Notes: generated by a model from the sequence alone, not told the origin. A DNA stretch of 64,000 nucleotides from CAZKSN01 sp964555585 (GCA_964555585.1 CAZKSN010000004.1:22874-86873), one strand, 5' to 3'. Shown: positions 44,178-52,974, counted from the first letter of the stretch. Program-made: numbers and translations.

Positions 44178-44210
44178 AATAATAGGAATAAAGGAAGTTG
44201 AGGGGAATAT
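44155..44210 (+). repeat. Inverted repeat that covers the noc ribosome binding site
   Basis: ATATTCCCTC (44155-44164) is complementary to GAGGGGAATAT (44200-44210, one bulged G). The right arm is the noc ribosome site, 1 base before the ATG. Transcripts from rsmG would carry both arms; those from the local promoter would lack the left one. Confidence 0.6.
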
Positions 44211-44211
44211 C

Positions 44212-45327
44212 ATGGATGAAAGAAAAGAAGTATATAATATTTTAATTGAGGATATTATTCCAAATAGATTTCAACCTCGTTTGGCATTTGATGAAAAAGA
44301 ATTAAACAATCTTGCTGCTTCTATAAAGCAACATGGTATTTTACAGCCTCTTATTTTAAGAAAATTAGGCGACAAATATGAAATAATAGCAGGAGAAAGA
44401 AGATACAAGGCTGCAGCTTTGGCAGGTCTAGTAAGTGTTCCAGCAATTATTATGAATACAGATGATAATACAAGTGCAGAGCTTGCTATTGTTGAAAATG
44501 TTCAAAGAAAAAATTTAAATGCAATGGAAGAGGCACAATCATACAAAAAATTAGGTGAAAAAGGATTTACTCAGGATGAAATAGCTAAAAAAATTGGTGT
44601 TAATCAATCAACAGTTGCCAACAAAGTAAGACTACTTTCTTTAGATGAGGAAGTTCAAGATGCCTTATTAAATAACAAAATTTCTGAAAGACATGCAAGA
44701 AGTTTGTTATCAATTAATGATCCGATAATGCAAATAAAGCTATTAAATAAAATTATTGTCAATAAATTAACTGTTAAGCAGACTGAAGATGAAATAGCAA
44801 GAATATTAAATAAAAAGAATGAATTAAAAAAAGAAGCAAATCAGGAAATAATTAATTTAGATAATAGTATTAATAATAAAATGGATCTTGATTCACTATT
44901 AAAACCTCAAATGGTAACAGATAATTCAGAGGAAAAGATAGAGGAATACCAGGATGAATTATCAACAATTAATCCTTTTCAAAATCCTGTTTCAGAAAAC
45001 GAGGATTTAATTAAAATAAAGAATGAAGCGACTGAAATATTGGATTTTGATGATGAGCCAAGGTTAGAAAATCCAATTTTACACGATGAAATTTCCAATA
45101 AAGAAGCCAATATATCAAATCCATTTATTGAAGAGTTTAGACAGCAAAGAATGGAAAATGCAGAAGTCATAACTGCTGAAGAAGAACCGGTCAAATCTAT
45201 TTCTCAGGCAATAAATAAAATTAGAAATTTAAAATCAGAATTAAATTCAGACGGTTTTATTGTTGAAACTGAAGAGTTTGATTTTGAAGACATGTATCAA
45301 GTAGTAATTAAAATTAATAAAGAGTAA
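44212..45327 (+). CDS. noc: Nucleoid occlusion protein Noc (ParB-like)
   Basis: ParB-family clamp that binds NBS sequences and blocks septum formation over DNA. PNRFQPRLAFD, GERRYKAA near 61, ENVQRKNLN near 101 and the helix-turn-helix GVNQSTVANKVRLL near 128 fit Noc better than ParB, and the place after rsmG is that of Bacillus noc. Two perfect NBS sites are in the window. Two oddities: there is no basic amphipathic membrane-targeting helix at the start, and a long acidic C-terminal region (about 205-371) is added; Bacillus Noc has about 283 residues. Confidence 0.85.
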   Translation: MDERKEVYNILIEDIIPNRFQPRLAFDEKELNNLAASIKQHGILQPLILRKLGDKYEIIAGERRYKAAALAGLVSVPAIIMNTDDNTSAELAIVENVQRKNLNAMEEAQSYKKLGEKGFTQDEIAKKIGVNQSTVANKVRLLSLDEEVQDALLNNKISERHARSLLSINDPIMQIKLLNKIIVNKLTVKQTEDEIARILNKKNELKKEANQEIINLDNSINNKMDLDSLLKPQMVTDNSEEKIEEYQDELSTINPFQNPVSENEDLIKIKNEATEILDFDDEPRLENPILHDEISNKEANISNPFIEEFRQQRMENAEVITAEEEPVKSISQAINKIRNLKSELNSDGFIVETEEFDFEDMYQVVIKINKE

Positions 45328-47238
45328 TTAAACAGAGGGTTCAGTTCCTTTAATATAATATAGTAAAACGGTTGATCCCGTTTTATTTATTTGGCCTGAA
45401 ATAGGATTTACCAAACATGCTGTAATTCCTTCCGGGATATCATACCAGTTATTTTCTTTCTCTTCTAAAATTGATTCCATTGATTTAGCCCAAATATTTT
45501 TTGTTATTTTAGATTGAGTACTTTTTAAATTAGCATTGTTATCATAACCTATCCATACCATACCTAGTAAATCTTCATTGTATCCAATTGTCCAATAATC
45601 TGTATCTGTACTTCCACTTTTAACTGCATATTTTTTTGTTAAAATATTACTTACACTTAATAAAGTAGGAGATGTATAATCAACAAAGGAATAATTATAT
45701 GTATTAGATAATAATTCATTTAATATGTAAACATATCTTTTATTTAATACTTTTTCCTCCTCATACTTATATTCGTAGAGTATATTGTCATTTATGTCTG
45801 TAACCTTGTTTATTATATAAGCTTTATTTTTAACACCTTCATTTGCCAGCGTAATAAAGCCGTTGCTATAATCAATCATGCTTATTTCATTAGTTCCTAA
45901 AGGTAAAGAAGGATTTGGCTGCAAATTTTCACTGATTCCCACTTTTTTTGAAATATCCACTAATGATTGCTCACCAAAAAATAAATGAGTCTTAACTGCA
46001 TATATATTATCCGAATAAGCAATTGCAGCTGCCAATGAAATATCTTTATTGGCATATATCTCACCATAATTCTTTGGAGAGTATGTTTTATTGTTGCCTA
46101 TATTAAATGTGGTTGATTCACTTTTAAAAGTTGTTGAAGCTGTGAATCCGTTTTCTAATGCTAAATAATATAAAAAAGGTTTTATAGTTGAACCGACTTG
46201 TCTCTTAGCTTGAGTTACTCTGTTATATTGAGATAATGAGTAGTCCTTTCCTCCCATTAATGCTAATACTTTTCCGGTGTTTGGTTCTATTATTAAAGCC
46301 GCAACCTGTAATTCATCTTCATTTTTCATTTCTTCAGTAACTACATTTTCTAATTTTTTTTGTACACTTACATCTAAATTTGTATATACTTTTAAACCAT
46401 TTGTTTCCAATAGAGACTGAGGTATTTCAGCTATTGATTTTAATTCATTTAATACGGCATCCTTATAATATGAGAGAGAAGACAATACTTCAGAATCTTT
46501 TTTACCATAAAAATTTAATGTTTCATTATATGCATTTATAGCTTCCTCATTTGTAATGTATTTATTTTTTACCATACTATCAAGTATTAATTTTTGTCTT
46601 TTCTTGGCATTTTCATAATTTATTATAGGGTTATAAGCAGTAGGATTCTTTGGAATTCCAACCAATATGGTAGCTTCTGCCAGTGATATATCTTTCGCAT
46701 CCTTATTAAAGTAATACTGCGAAGCGGATTCTATATCATAATTTCCCGCTCCATAATTTATTGTATTTAAATATCCCTCCAGTATCTCATCTTTACTGTA
46801 ATGAACCTCTAGTTCCAAAGTCAGTAAAGCCTCCTCAATTTTTCTACTCCATTTTTTATCAAAATCTAAAAATAAGTTTTTAATATATTGCTGAGATATG
46901 GTTGATGCGCCTTGATCCAGTGACTTGTTTAAAAAATTTACTCCTAAAGCTTTGATAATTCTGAAATAATCAAAACCATGATGTTTATAAAAGTTCTTAT
47001 CTTCAATAGAAATGGTAGCATTTATTATATTTTTAGAAATATTATTTATTGAAATCCATTTATCATCACTATTACCATAAACCAGTTCATTATTAGTATC
47101 ATATATTTGAATATTATTTGATACTTTTATATCCATCTTAGGCGTGATATAAGCATACACATAAAAACTTATATTGACTATTATAAAACTGATAATCAAA
47201 AAAATTAAAATTTTTGAAAATAATAAAATTTTTTTCAT
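45328..47238 (-). CDS. Class A penicillin-binding protein (transglycosylase/transpeptidase)
   Basis: Bifunctional peptidoglycan synthase of 636 residues. One membrane anchor at about 5-27; GT51 domain with the catalytic Glu in SIEDKNFYKHHG near 72 and GASTISQQYIKN near 108; transpeptidase domain with GSTIKPF (SxxK) near 355, SDN near 408 and KSGS (KTG equivalent) near 545. Ser replaces Thr in the KTG motif, which is tolerated. It is head-on to replication and converges on noc. The ATG at 47238 is used, since the earlier GTG lies in the AGGTGA ribosome site. Confidence 0.95.
   Translation of the reverse strand: MKKILLFSKILIFLIISFIIVNISFYVYAYITPKMDIKVSNNIQIYDTNNELVYGNSDDKWISINNISKNIINATISIEDKNFYKHHGFDYFRIIKALGVNFLNKSLDQGASTISQQYIKNLFLDFDKKWSRKIEEALLTLELEVHYSKDEILEGYLNTINYGAGNYDIESASQYYFNKDAKDISLAEATILVGIPKNPTAYNPIINYENAKKRQKLILDSMVKNKYITNEEAINAYNETLNFYGKKDSEVLSSLSYYKDAVLNELKSIAEIPQSLLETNGLKVYTNLDVSVQKKLENVVTEEMKNEDELQVAALIIEPNTGKVLALMGGKDYSLSQYNRVTQAKRQVGSTIKPFLYYLALENGFTASTTFKSESTTFNIGNNKTYSPKNYGEIYANKDISLAAAIAYSDNIYAVKTHLFFGEQSLVDISKKVGISENLQPNPSLPLGTNEISMIDYSNGFITLANEGVKNKAYIINKVTDINDNILYEYKYEEEKVLNKRYVYILNELLSNTYNYSFVDYTSPTLLSVSNILTKKYAVKSGSTDTDYWTIGYNEDLLGMVWIGYDNNANLKSTQSKITKNIWAKSMESILEEKENNWYDIPEGITACLVNPISGQINKTGSTVLLYYIKGTEPSV
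45365..45392 (+). terminator. Terminator of noc, inside the PBP gene end
   Basis: AAAACGG (45365-45371) and CCGTTTT (45378-45384) make a 7-bp stem followed by a T-rich run. It lies antisense to the last codons of the PBP gene, 37 bases beyond the noc stop. Confidence 0.6.
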
Positions 47239-47319
47239 TAAAATCACCTATTTATCTAATATTTAGTATGGTAATTAATATATATAAATATAACATTTAA
47301 TAATATTATAAAAAAATAC

Positions 47320-47347
47320 TTGATTTATTAGTAAAAATAAGTATAAT
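47320..47347 (+). promoter_or_regulatory. Sigma-A promoter of rpoE
   Basis: TTGATT (47320-47325), 16 bases, TATAAT (47342-47347), about 40 bases before the rpoE start. Confidence 0.7.
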
Positions 47348-47385
47348 TTTATTGAGAAAGAAAAATACTCAAAATGGAGGATAAA

Positions 47386-47820
47386 ATGAAGTTAAAAAAT
47401 ATAGAAAAAGAAAATTTAGAATTAATGCCTTTTGATGATATTGCATATGTCATTTTAAAAGAAAAAGGCAAAAAAATGAAAATAACTGATCTCTTTAGAA
47501 AAATATGTGATCTGTTGGGAATGAACGATAAACAATATTCTGAACAAATAACTGACTTTTTTACATTAATTGCAACTGAAAAAAGATTTATTCAGTTAGA
47601 TAAGGGATTTTTAGATTTAAGAGAGAATCACTCTTCAAAAATAGACATTAATAGTATTGAAGATGATTTGGAAGACGATTTATTAAATGATGAATATATT
47701 GAAGATGATTCAGAGGATGACATATATAATGATACAAAAGATTTAGAAGATGATAAACCTGATGATGATTTAAAAGATTTTGTTATTGTAGATGAAGAGG
47801 CAGAAGAGGATTCATTATAG
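47386..47820 (+). CDS. rpoE: RNA polymerase delta subunit
   Basis: Delta factor of Firmicutes RNA polymerase, which raises specificity and recycling. The folded N-terminal HARE-type domain (about 1-85, with MPFDDIAYVILKEKGK) is followed by a strongly acidic, disordered tail of Asp and Glu (about 92-144). This subunit is typical of Bacilli. The ATG at 47386 is chosen; the ATG twelve bases upstream contains the GGAGG ribosome site. Confidence 0.95.
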   Translation: MKLKNIEKENLELMPFDDIAYVILKEKGKKMKITDLFRKICDLLGMNDKQYSEQITDFFTLIATEKRFIQLDKGFLDLRENHSSKIDINSIEDDLEDDLLNDEYIEDDSEDDIYNDTKDLEDDKPDDDLKDFVIVDEEAEEDSL

Positions 47821-47858
47821 CTTAAACCTTTTTTAAAATATTAAAATGAGGTGAAAGA

Positions 47859-48920
47859 ATGGAAAATAGATTGGAAATAATAGAGGAAAGATACAATTAT
47901 TTAAATGAAGAATTAATGAAACCTGAAGTGTATAATGATTTTAACAAATTAAAAATATTATCAAAAGAAAAGACAGATTTAGAAGAAATAATAGAATATT
48001 ACAAAAAATATAAAACTGTAAATGCTGATATAGAAACTGCAAAAGAAATGCTGCAAGATGAAGAAATGCATGAATTTGCGGAAAGTGAACTGGAAAACTT
48101 AAATACTCAATTAAATAAGATTGAAGAAAAGTTAAGGGTTTTATTATTGCCTAAAGATCCAAGTGATGGGAAAAATGTAATAGTGGAGATCAGAGGTGCT
48201 GCGGGTGGAGATGAAGCAAATCTTTTTGCAGGGGATTTATTTAGAATGTATACCAAGTATTCAGAAAAACAAAATTGGAAAATTGAAATAACGAACGAGA
48301 TTCACGGAGACAGTGGAGGATATTCACAAGTTGAATTTATTTTAAAAGGTGAAAATGTATATTCAAAATTAAAATATGAAAGTGGAGCTCACAGAGTACA
48401 AAGAGTACCTGATACAGAAACTCAGGGTAGAATACATACATCCACTGCTACTGTTGTAGTGCTTCCTGAAGCCGCTGAAATAGATATAGAAATAAAAGAA
48501 ACAGATTTAAAAATAGATGTATTTAGAAGCAGTGGAGCAGGAGGACAAAGCGTAAACACAACTGATTCTGCAGTCAGAATTACACATTTACCTACCGGAG
48601 TTGTTGTTAGCTGTCAGAATGAAAGAAGCCAGCTGAAGAATAAAGAAAAAGCCTATGAAATATTAAAGACAAAATTATTTGATATAAAGCAAAGGGAACA
48701 GGAAGAAGCTTTGGGAGCTGCCAAGAAAAATAAAATTGGAACTGGCGATAGATCTGAAAAGATAAGAACTTATAATTATCCGCAAAATAGAATAACAGAT
48801 CATAGAATAAACTTTTCTTCAATGAATTTAGATAAAGTAATGGAAGGTTATTTGGAAGAATTGATTGAAGCACTGATTACTGAAGACGAAAGAAGAAAGT
48901 TAGAAGATCAATATGCTTAA
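47859..48920 (+). CDS. prfA: Peptide chain release factor 1
   Basis: Recognises UAA and UAG. The GGQ catalytic motif is in GAGGQSVNTTDSA near 230, and the codon-reading motif of the PxT type is in RVPDTETQGR near 183 (PDT, normally PAT or PVT). Length is 353 residues. It overlaps prmC, its methylase, by 8 bases. GAGGTGA precedes the ATG. The order prfA-prmC-spoIIR-mntP follows Bacillus. Confidence 0.97.
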   Translation: MENRLEIIEERYNYLNEELMKPEVYNDFNKLKILSKEKTDLEEIIEYYKKYKTVNADIETAKEMLQDEEMHEFAESELENLNTQLNKIEEKLRVLLLPKDPSDGKNVIVEIRGAAGGDEANLFAGDLFRMYTKYSEKQNWKIEITNEIHGDSGGYSQVEFILKGENVYSKLKYESGAHRVQRVPDTETQGRIHTSTATVVVLPEAAEIDIEIKETDLKIDVFRSSGAGGQSVNTTDSAVRITHLPTGVVVSCQNERSQLKNKEKAYEILKTKLFDIKQREQEEALGAAKKNKIGTGDRSEKIRTYNYPQNRITDHRINFSSMNLDKVMEGYLEELIEALITEDERRKLEDQYA

Positions 48921-49620
48921 TCAGATATTATCTCTGGGAATTTCAAAGCAAGAGGCATTGGAATTAATTAAAGTTAGTAAAAATATTGATAAGGATTATA
49001 AATTATTAAAAAAAGGTTATCCGATTCAATATTTAATAGGATATGTTAATTTTTGTGGAAATAAAATAATTGTTGACAAAAATGTTTTAATACCAAGGTA
49101 TACAACTGAATATTTTGTTGAAAAAACAATAAAATATTTAAAAAGGCTGAATATTAGGAATCCGAAAATATTAGATTTATGTACCGGAAGCGGATGTATT
49201 GCAGTTTCCTTAAAAAAGGAATTTAAAGATTCAAAAATATATGCCAGTGACATATCTGCTAAAGCATTGAAAACTGCCAAAATAAATGCAAAAATAAATA
49301 ACGTGGAGATAGTGTTTATTAAGAGTAATCTGTTTAAAGCTATTAAAGAGAATAAATTTGATTTAATAATATCTAATCCGCCATATGTTTCAAAAGATGA
49401 GATATTGGAAAAACAATTAAGATATGAACCTAAAAAAGCTTTATACAGTAAGGAAAAGGGCTTTTATTTCACAAAAAGAATAATTAATGAATCAAATTTA
49501 TATTTAAATAGAAAATCCATACTTGCATTGGAAGTAAATATGAACTTTAAATATGAAAATTTTACTATAGAAAAAGATTTAGAAGGAAAAAATAGATATT
49601 TATTTATAATAAATGAATAA
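48913..49620 (+). CDS. prmC: Release factor glutamine methyltransferase PrmC
   Basis: Methylates the GGQ glutamine of release factors. Motif I ILDLCTGSGCIAVSL is at about 84-98 and the catalytic NPPYV at about 155-159. Length is 235 residues, shorter than the usual 280 because the N-terminal helical domain is reduced. Its terminator hairpin runs into the spoIIR start region. Confidence 0.95.
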   Translation: MLNQILSLGISKQEALELIKVSKNIDKDYKLLKKGYPIQYLIGYVNFCGNKIIVDKNVLIPRYTTEYFVEKTIKYLKRLNIRNPKILDLCTGSGCIAVSLKKEFKDSKIYASDISAKALKTAKINAKINNVEIVFIKSNLFKAIKENKFDLIISNPPYVSKDEILEKQLRYEPKKALYSKEKGFYFTKRIINESNLYLNRKSILALEVNMNFKYENFTIEKDLEGKNRYLFIINE

Positions 49621-49632
49621 AAAATATAATTA

Positions 49633-49671
49633 ATAACCAACATTTATATAGAAAGGTTGGTTATTTTTATA
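49633..49671 (+). terminator. prmC terminator overlapping the spoIIR ribosome site
   Basis: ATAACCAAC (49633-49641) pairs with GTTGGTTAT (49656-49664), 9 bp, then TTTTTAT. The AAAGG ribosome site of spoIIR lies at the loop edge and its probable start inside the right arm. Confidence 0.75.
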
Positions 49672-50190
49672 AAAAAAGTAATATTTATTTTAACTATTAT
49701 AGTAATATTAATATTTTTAACTAATAATAATGAAATAAAACTGAATGAAGAAGATTCAATAAGATTTAGAATAATACCGAATAGCAACAGCATAAAGGAT
49801 TTATTTATTAAAGAAAAATTAATAGAAAATTTAAAAGAATATATTAACATAATTGGAAATACGTCAGATATAGAAAAAACCAGAGAGGAAATAATTATTA
49901 ATTTAGACAACATTAAAAACAATATTAATGATACATTTATCGCTTATAATTATGATCAGGAATTCAAAATTAATTATGGATTAAATTATTTTCCTGAAAA
50001 AATTTATAATGATACAACTTATGAAGAAGGCTATTATGAATCAGTGGTAGTAGAAATAGGGGAAGCCAAGGGAGATAATTTTTGGTGTATAATGTTTCCC
50101 CCTTTATGCTTTTTGGAAGCTGAAGAAAATGATGAAATAAAATATGAATTTTTTATTATAAAAATAATAAATAAACTATTTGGGTTATAA
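49663..50190 (+). CDS. spoIIR: Stage II sporulation protein R
   Basis: Secreted forespore signal that triggers SpoIIGA to process pro-sigma-E in the mother cell. An N-terminal hydrophobic segment (about 4-22) is followed by IRFRIIPNSNS, the ELYF-like middle and the NFWCIMFPPLCFLEA block with two cysteines typical of SpoIIR. About 175 residues. The start is uncertain: a TTG at 49657 touches the AAAGG site; ATT at 49663 (spacing 6) or ATA at 49669 fit better. It is placed as in Bacillus, after prmC. Confidence 0.88.
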   Translation: MFIKKVIFILTIIVILIFLTNNNEIKLNEEDSIRFRIIPNSNSIKDLFIKEKLIENLKEYINIIGNTSDIEKTREEIIINLDNIKNNINDTFIAYNYDQEFKINYGLNYFPEKIYNDTTYEEGYYESVVVEIGEAKGDNFWCIMFPPLCFLEAEENDEIKYEFFIIKIINKLFGL

Positions 50191-50193
50191 ATT

Positions 50194-50232
50194 AATAACT
50201 TCCTAATAAAATTATTTAGGAGGTTATTTTTT
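50194..50232 (+). terminator. spoIIR terminator with the mntP ribosome site in its stem
   Basis: AATAACTTCCTAA (50194-50206) pairs with TTAGGAGGTTATT (50216-50228; one G-U pair), followed by T6. The AGGAGG of the next gene (50218-50223) is in the right arm and its TTG start in the T-run. Confidence 0.78.
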
Positions 50233-50758
50233 GCAAACATTATCAGTTATTTTTATAGCCATAAGCATTAGTTTGGATGCTTTTAGTTTGGCATTAGCTT
50301 ACGGATTAATCAATATTAATAAAACTCACATTTTTATTTCAATACTGGTAGGAATTTTCCATTTTTTTATGCCTCTTTTAGGATTAACCATTGGAAATTA
50401 CATTATTATGAAAATACCGATAAATCCTAAATATATTATTTCCATTATTTTTATTATAATTATCTTTGAAATGATTAAATCATTTCATGAACAAAAAGAA
50501 AAATTTTATTTAAATGTTCTAAATATATTTTTGTTTGCTTTTTTAGTTTCTCTGGATAGCTTTTCAGTGGGGATAGGTTTAAATTATATAACAAACTATC
50601 CTATTAAAGCATGTATAATATTTACTTTATTCAGTGCAGTATTTACCTTTATAGGATTTTCTTTAGGAAAATACATTTCTAAAAAAATAGGAAATATTTC
50701 AAAAATAATTGGCATATTACTATTAACATTTTTAGTTTTATATTACTTATGTAAATAG
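50231..50758 (+). CDS. MntP/YtaF family efflux protein (probable manganese exporter)
   Basis: Membrane protein of 175 residues with six hydrophobic segments in two similar halves: SISLDAFSLALAYGL near 13 and VSLDSFSVGIGLNY near 103, each with the family's Asp. MntP exports Mn(II), though YtaF-like members are not all characterised. The start is TTG, supported by AGGAGG at 7-base spacing; no ATG lies nearby. No yybP-ykoY Mn riboswitch is seen. It lies between spoIIR and murA, near the Bacillus mntP position. Confidence 0.82.
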   Translation: MQTLSVIFIAISISLDAFSLALAYGLININKTHIFISILVGIFHFFMPLLGLTIGNYIIMKIPINPKYIISIIFIIIIFEMIKSFHEQKEKFYLNVLNIFLFAFLVSLDSFSVGIGLNYITNYPIKACIIFTLFSAVFTFIGFSLGKYISKKIGNISKIIGILLLTFLVLYYLCK

Positions 50759-50822
50759 AGTATTACTAAGAATTGACTAATATAAATTATAAATGTATAT
50801 TTATATATAGAAGGAAAAACTT

Positions 50823-50873
50823 ATGAAAAAGAAAAATTATAAAGAAGGTTTGATTCGTTATGTCAAAAATTAA
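50823..50873 (+). CDS. Possible 16-residue leader peptide overlapping murA
   Basis: ATG at 50823 with a GAAGGA site before it encodes MKKKNYKEGLIRYVKN and stops 11 bases inside murA in another frame. The murA ribosome site (AAGAAGG) is within this peptide's codons, so its translation would affect murA initiation. No homologue is known to me. Confidence 0.35.
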   Translation: MKKKNYKEGLIRYVKN

Positions 50874-52113
50874 AATAATTGGTAACAAGCCTCTTAATGG
50901 TGAAGTAAAAATAAGTGGTGCTAAAAATAGTGCGGTTGCATTGATACCTGCAGCAATTTTATCAAGAAATAAAAGTATTATATATAATGTTCCTAAAATA
51001 AGTGATATAAAACATATCATTAAAATAATGGAACTTTTAAATTGTAAAATAGTTCAAAAGGAAGATACTTTGTATATTGATTCTACAAATGTTATAAATC
51101 ATAAAATACCTGAAGAATTAAGTGTGCAGATGAGAGCTTCCTATTATTTCATGGGGGCATTACTTGCCAAGTTTAAAAAAGTTGAGATTTCATTTCCTGG
51201 TGGATGTAATATAGGCAGTAGACCTATTGATTTGCATATTAAAGGATTTAAACTATTAGGTGCAAATGTAATTCAGGAAAAAGGAAAATATTTAATAACT
51301 GCTGAAAAACTTGAAGGTAATAACATATATTTGGATTTTCCGAGTGTAGGTGCTACCATAAACTTGATGATTGCTGCAACCACCGCTGAAGGGGAGACAA
51401 TTATAGACAATGCAGCAAAAGAGCCTGAAATAGTAAATATTGCATCCTTTTTAATAAATATGGGTGCAAAAATAAATGGTGCGGGAACAAATAGAATTAT
51501 AATTAATGGAACAAAAACTATGGATAATGGAGTAATTGAAGTATTTCCTGATAGAATAGAAGCGGGAACCTATTTAATTATCGGTTCATTGTTAGCAGAA
51601 AAATTAATTGTAAGAAATACAATAAAAGAACATTTAGAAGCTTTGATAACTAAACTAACGGAAGTTGGAGTTGAATTAGAATTTCAAAAAGATAATATTA
51701 TAGTAAAGAAATGTGATAATTTAAATTCAACAAATATTAAAACTTTGGTATATCCAGGATTTCCTACTGATTTACAGCAGCCATTCACTACTTTATTAAC
51801 ACAGTCAAACGGTACATCATTTATTGAAGAGACAATATATGAAAGTAGATTTAGAAATGCGGAATATTTGGATAAAATGGGTGCCAATACTACTTTATTA
51901 AAAAATAATTTATTAAAGGTTGAAGGAAAGACATTGCTAAAAGGAGCAAATGTTACCTCAACAGATTTAAGAGCCGGAGCCTCACTTTTAATAGCAGGTT
52001 TGATAGCAGAAGGAACTACAGTAATAGAAAATACAGAGCATATATTGAGAGGATACGAAGATGTAATTTATAAACTTTCAAAAATAGGTGCTAAAATAAG
52101 TGTAATTGAGTAA
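50860..52113 (+). CDS. murA: UDP-N-acetylglucosamine 1-carboxyvinyltransferase MurA
   Basis: First committed step of peptidoglycan synthesis, adding enolpyruvate to UDP-GlcNAc; the fosfomycin target. SGAKNSAVALIPAAIL is at about 20-35 and the catalytic Cys is in FPGGCNIGSRPIDLH near 115, so fosfomycin sensitivity is expected at this residue. Length is 417 residues. AAGAAGG precedes the ATG. In Bacillus murAA precedes spoIID and spoIIQ, as it broadly does here. Confidence 0.97.
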   Translation: MSKIKIIGNKPLNGEVKISGAKNSAVALIPAAILSRNKSIIYNVPKISDIKHIIKIMELLNCKIVQKEDTLYIDSTNVINHKIPEELSVQMRASYYFMGALLAKFKKVEISFPGGCNIGSRPIDLHIKGFKLLGANVIQEKGKYLITAEKLEGNNIYLDFPSVGATINLMIAATTAEGETIIDNAAKEPEIVNIASFLINMGAKINGAGTNRIIINGTKTMDNGVIEVFPDRIEAGTYLIIGSLLAEKLIVRNTIKEHLEALITKLTEVGVELEFQKDNIIVKKCDNLNSTNIKTLVYPGFPTDLQQPFTTLLTQSNGTSFIEETIYESRFRNAEYLDKMGANTTLLKNNLLKVEGKTLLKGANVTSTDLRAGASLLIAGLIAEGTTVIENTEHILRGYEDVIYKLSKIGAKISVIE

Positions 52114-52145
52114 AATTTATTAAGTTAGTACAATTTGGAGGTTGT

Positions 52146-52880
52146 ATGATACTTAAAAAATTTATTATCATTATTTTAGTTTTTATTTTATGTTTTATAA
52201 TATTTAAATATACTTTTAATTCAAAAGTAGATTATTTGGCTTTGGGAGATGACTTGACAATAGGAAAGTCTCCTTTTGGCAATTACGGAAAAAGTTTTTC
52301 TGATTTTTTTGCACAATATTTAAGTAATAAAAATAAATTAAAAAGTTATAATAAAAAGTTCTCTGGTCAAAATTATAGAATTACTGATTTAATAAAAAGT
52401 ATGAATAATAATAAAAGAGAAGTTATAAATAATAAAAAAGTAAACATTAATCAGGCAATAGTAAATGCGGAACTCATAACTATATCAGTAGGAATAAATG
52501 ATTTATTTTATAAATTAAATTATAGAAATATAAGAAAAAATCAAATTAATACAATATATAACTATATTTATGAGATGTTTATTGATTACAGTTATTTGTT
52601 AATAAACATAAGAAAACTAAATGATTGCAAAATATATTTGATTGGATATTATAATCCGTTAATAAATTTAAATGATGAAGAAAAGCAAAAAGTAGATGAA
52701 ATATTTGAATTTATAGATAAAGAATTTAATAATTTAGAAAGTAAGAATATATTCTATGTAAAAATAATAGAAGGATTTAATAATAAAAGTTATTATTTAC
52801 CGAATAATAATGAAATGTTTCCATCATTAGAAGGTTATAATTATATTTCAACAAAATTAATTGAATCATATGAGAAATAA
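52146..52880 (+). CDS. SGNH-fold protein, apparently lacking the catalytic triad
   Basis: A 244-residue protein with an N-terminal membrane anchor (about 4-21) and an SGNH hydrolase layout: block I YLALGDDLTIGK near 33, block III SVGINDLFYKL near 117, and block V EMFPSLEGYNYI near 225. Block I normally reads GDSLT, so the nucleophilic Ser is Asp; block V normally holds Asp and His (DxxHP), here Asn and Phe. The fold seems kept but lipase or esterase activity unlikely (inference). GGAGG precedes the ATG. It lies between murA and rpmE. Confidence 0.75.
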   Translation: MILKKFIIIILVFILCFIIFKYTFNSKVDYLALGDDLTIGKSPFGNYGKSFSDFFAQYLSNKNKLKSYNKKFSGQNYRITDLIKSMNNNKREVINNKKVNINQAIVNAELITISVGINDLFYKLNYRNIRKNQINTIYNYIYEMFIDYSYLLINIRKLNDCKIYLIGYYNPLINLNDEEKQKVDEIFEFIDKEFNNLESKNIFYVKIIEGFNNKSYYLPNNNEMFPSLEGYNYISTKLIESYEK

Positions 52881-52889
52881 ATAATTTAC

Positions 52890-52918
52890 TTGATTTATTG
52901 CATAATATAAGTTATAAT
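52890..52918 (+). promoter_or_regulatory. Sigma-A promoter of rpmE
   Basis: TTGATT (52890-52895), 17 bases, TATAAT (52913-52918), about 50 bases before the L31 start. Confidence 0.75.
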
Positions 52919-52974
52919 ACCATTTGAAGTTATCTCTATAACTAAAAAATTTAAAGTTATGGCAAGGAGGAATA

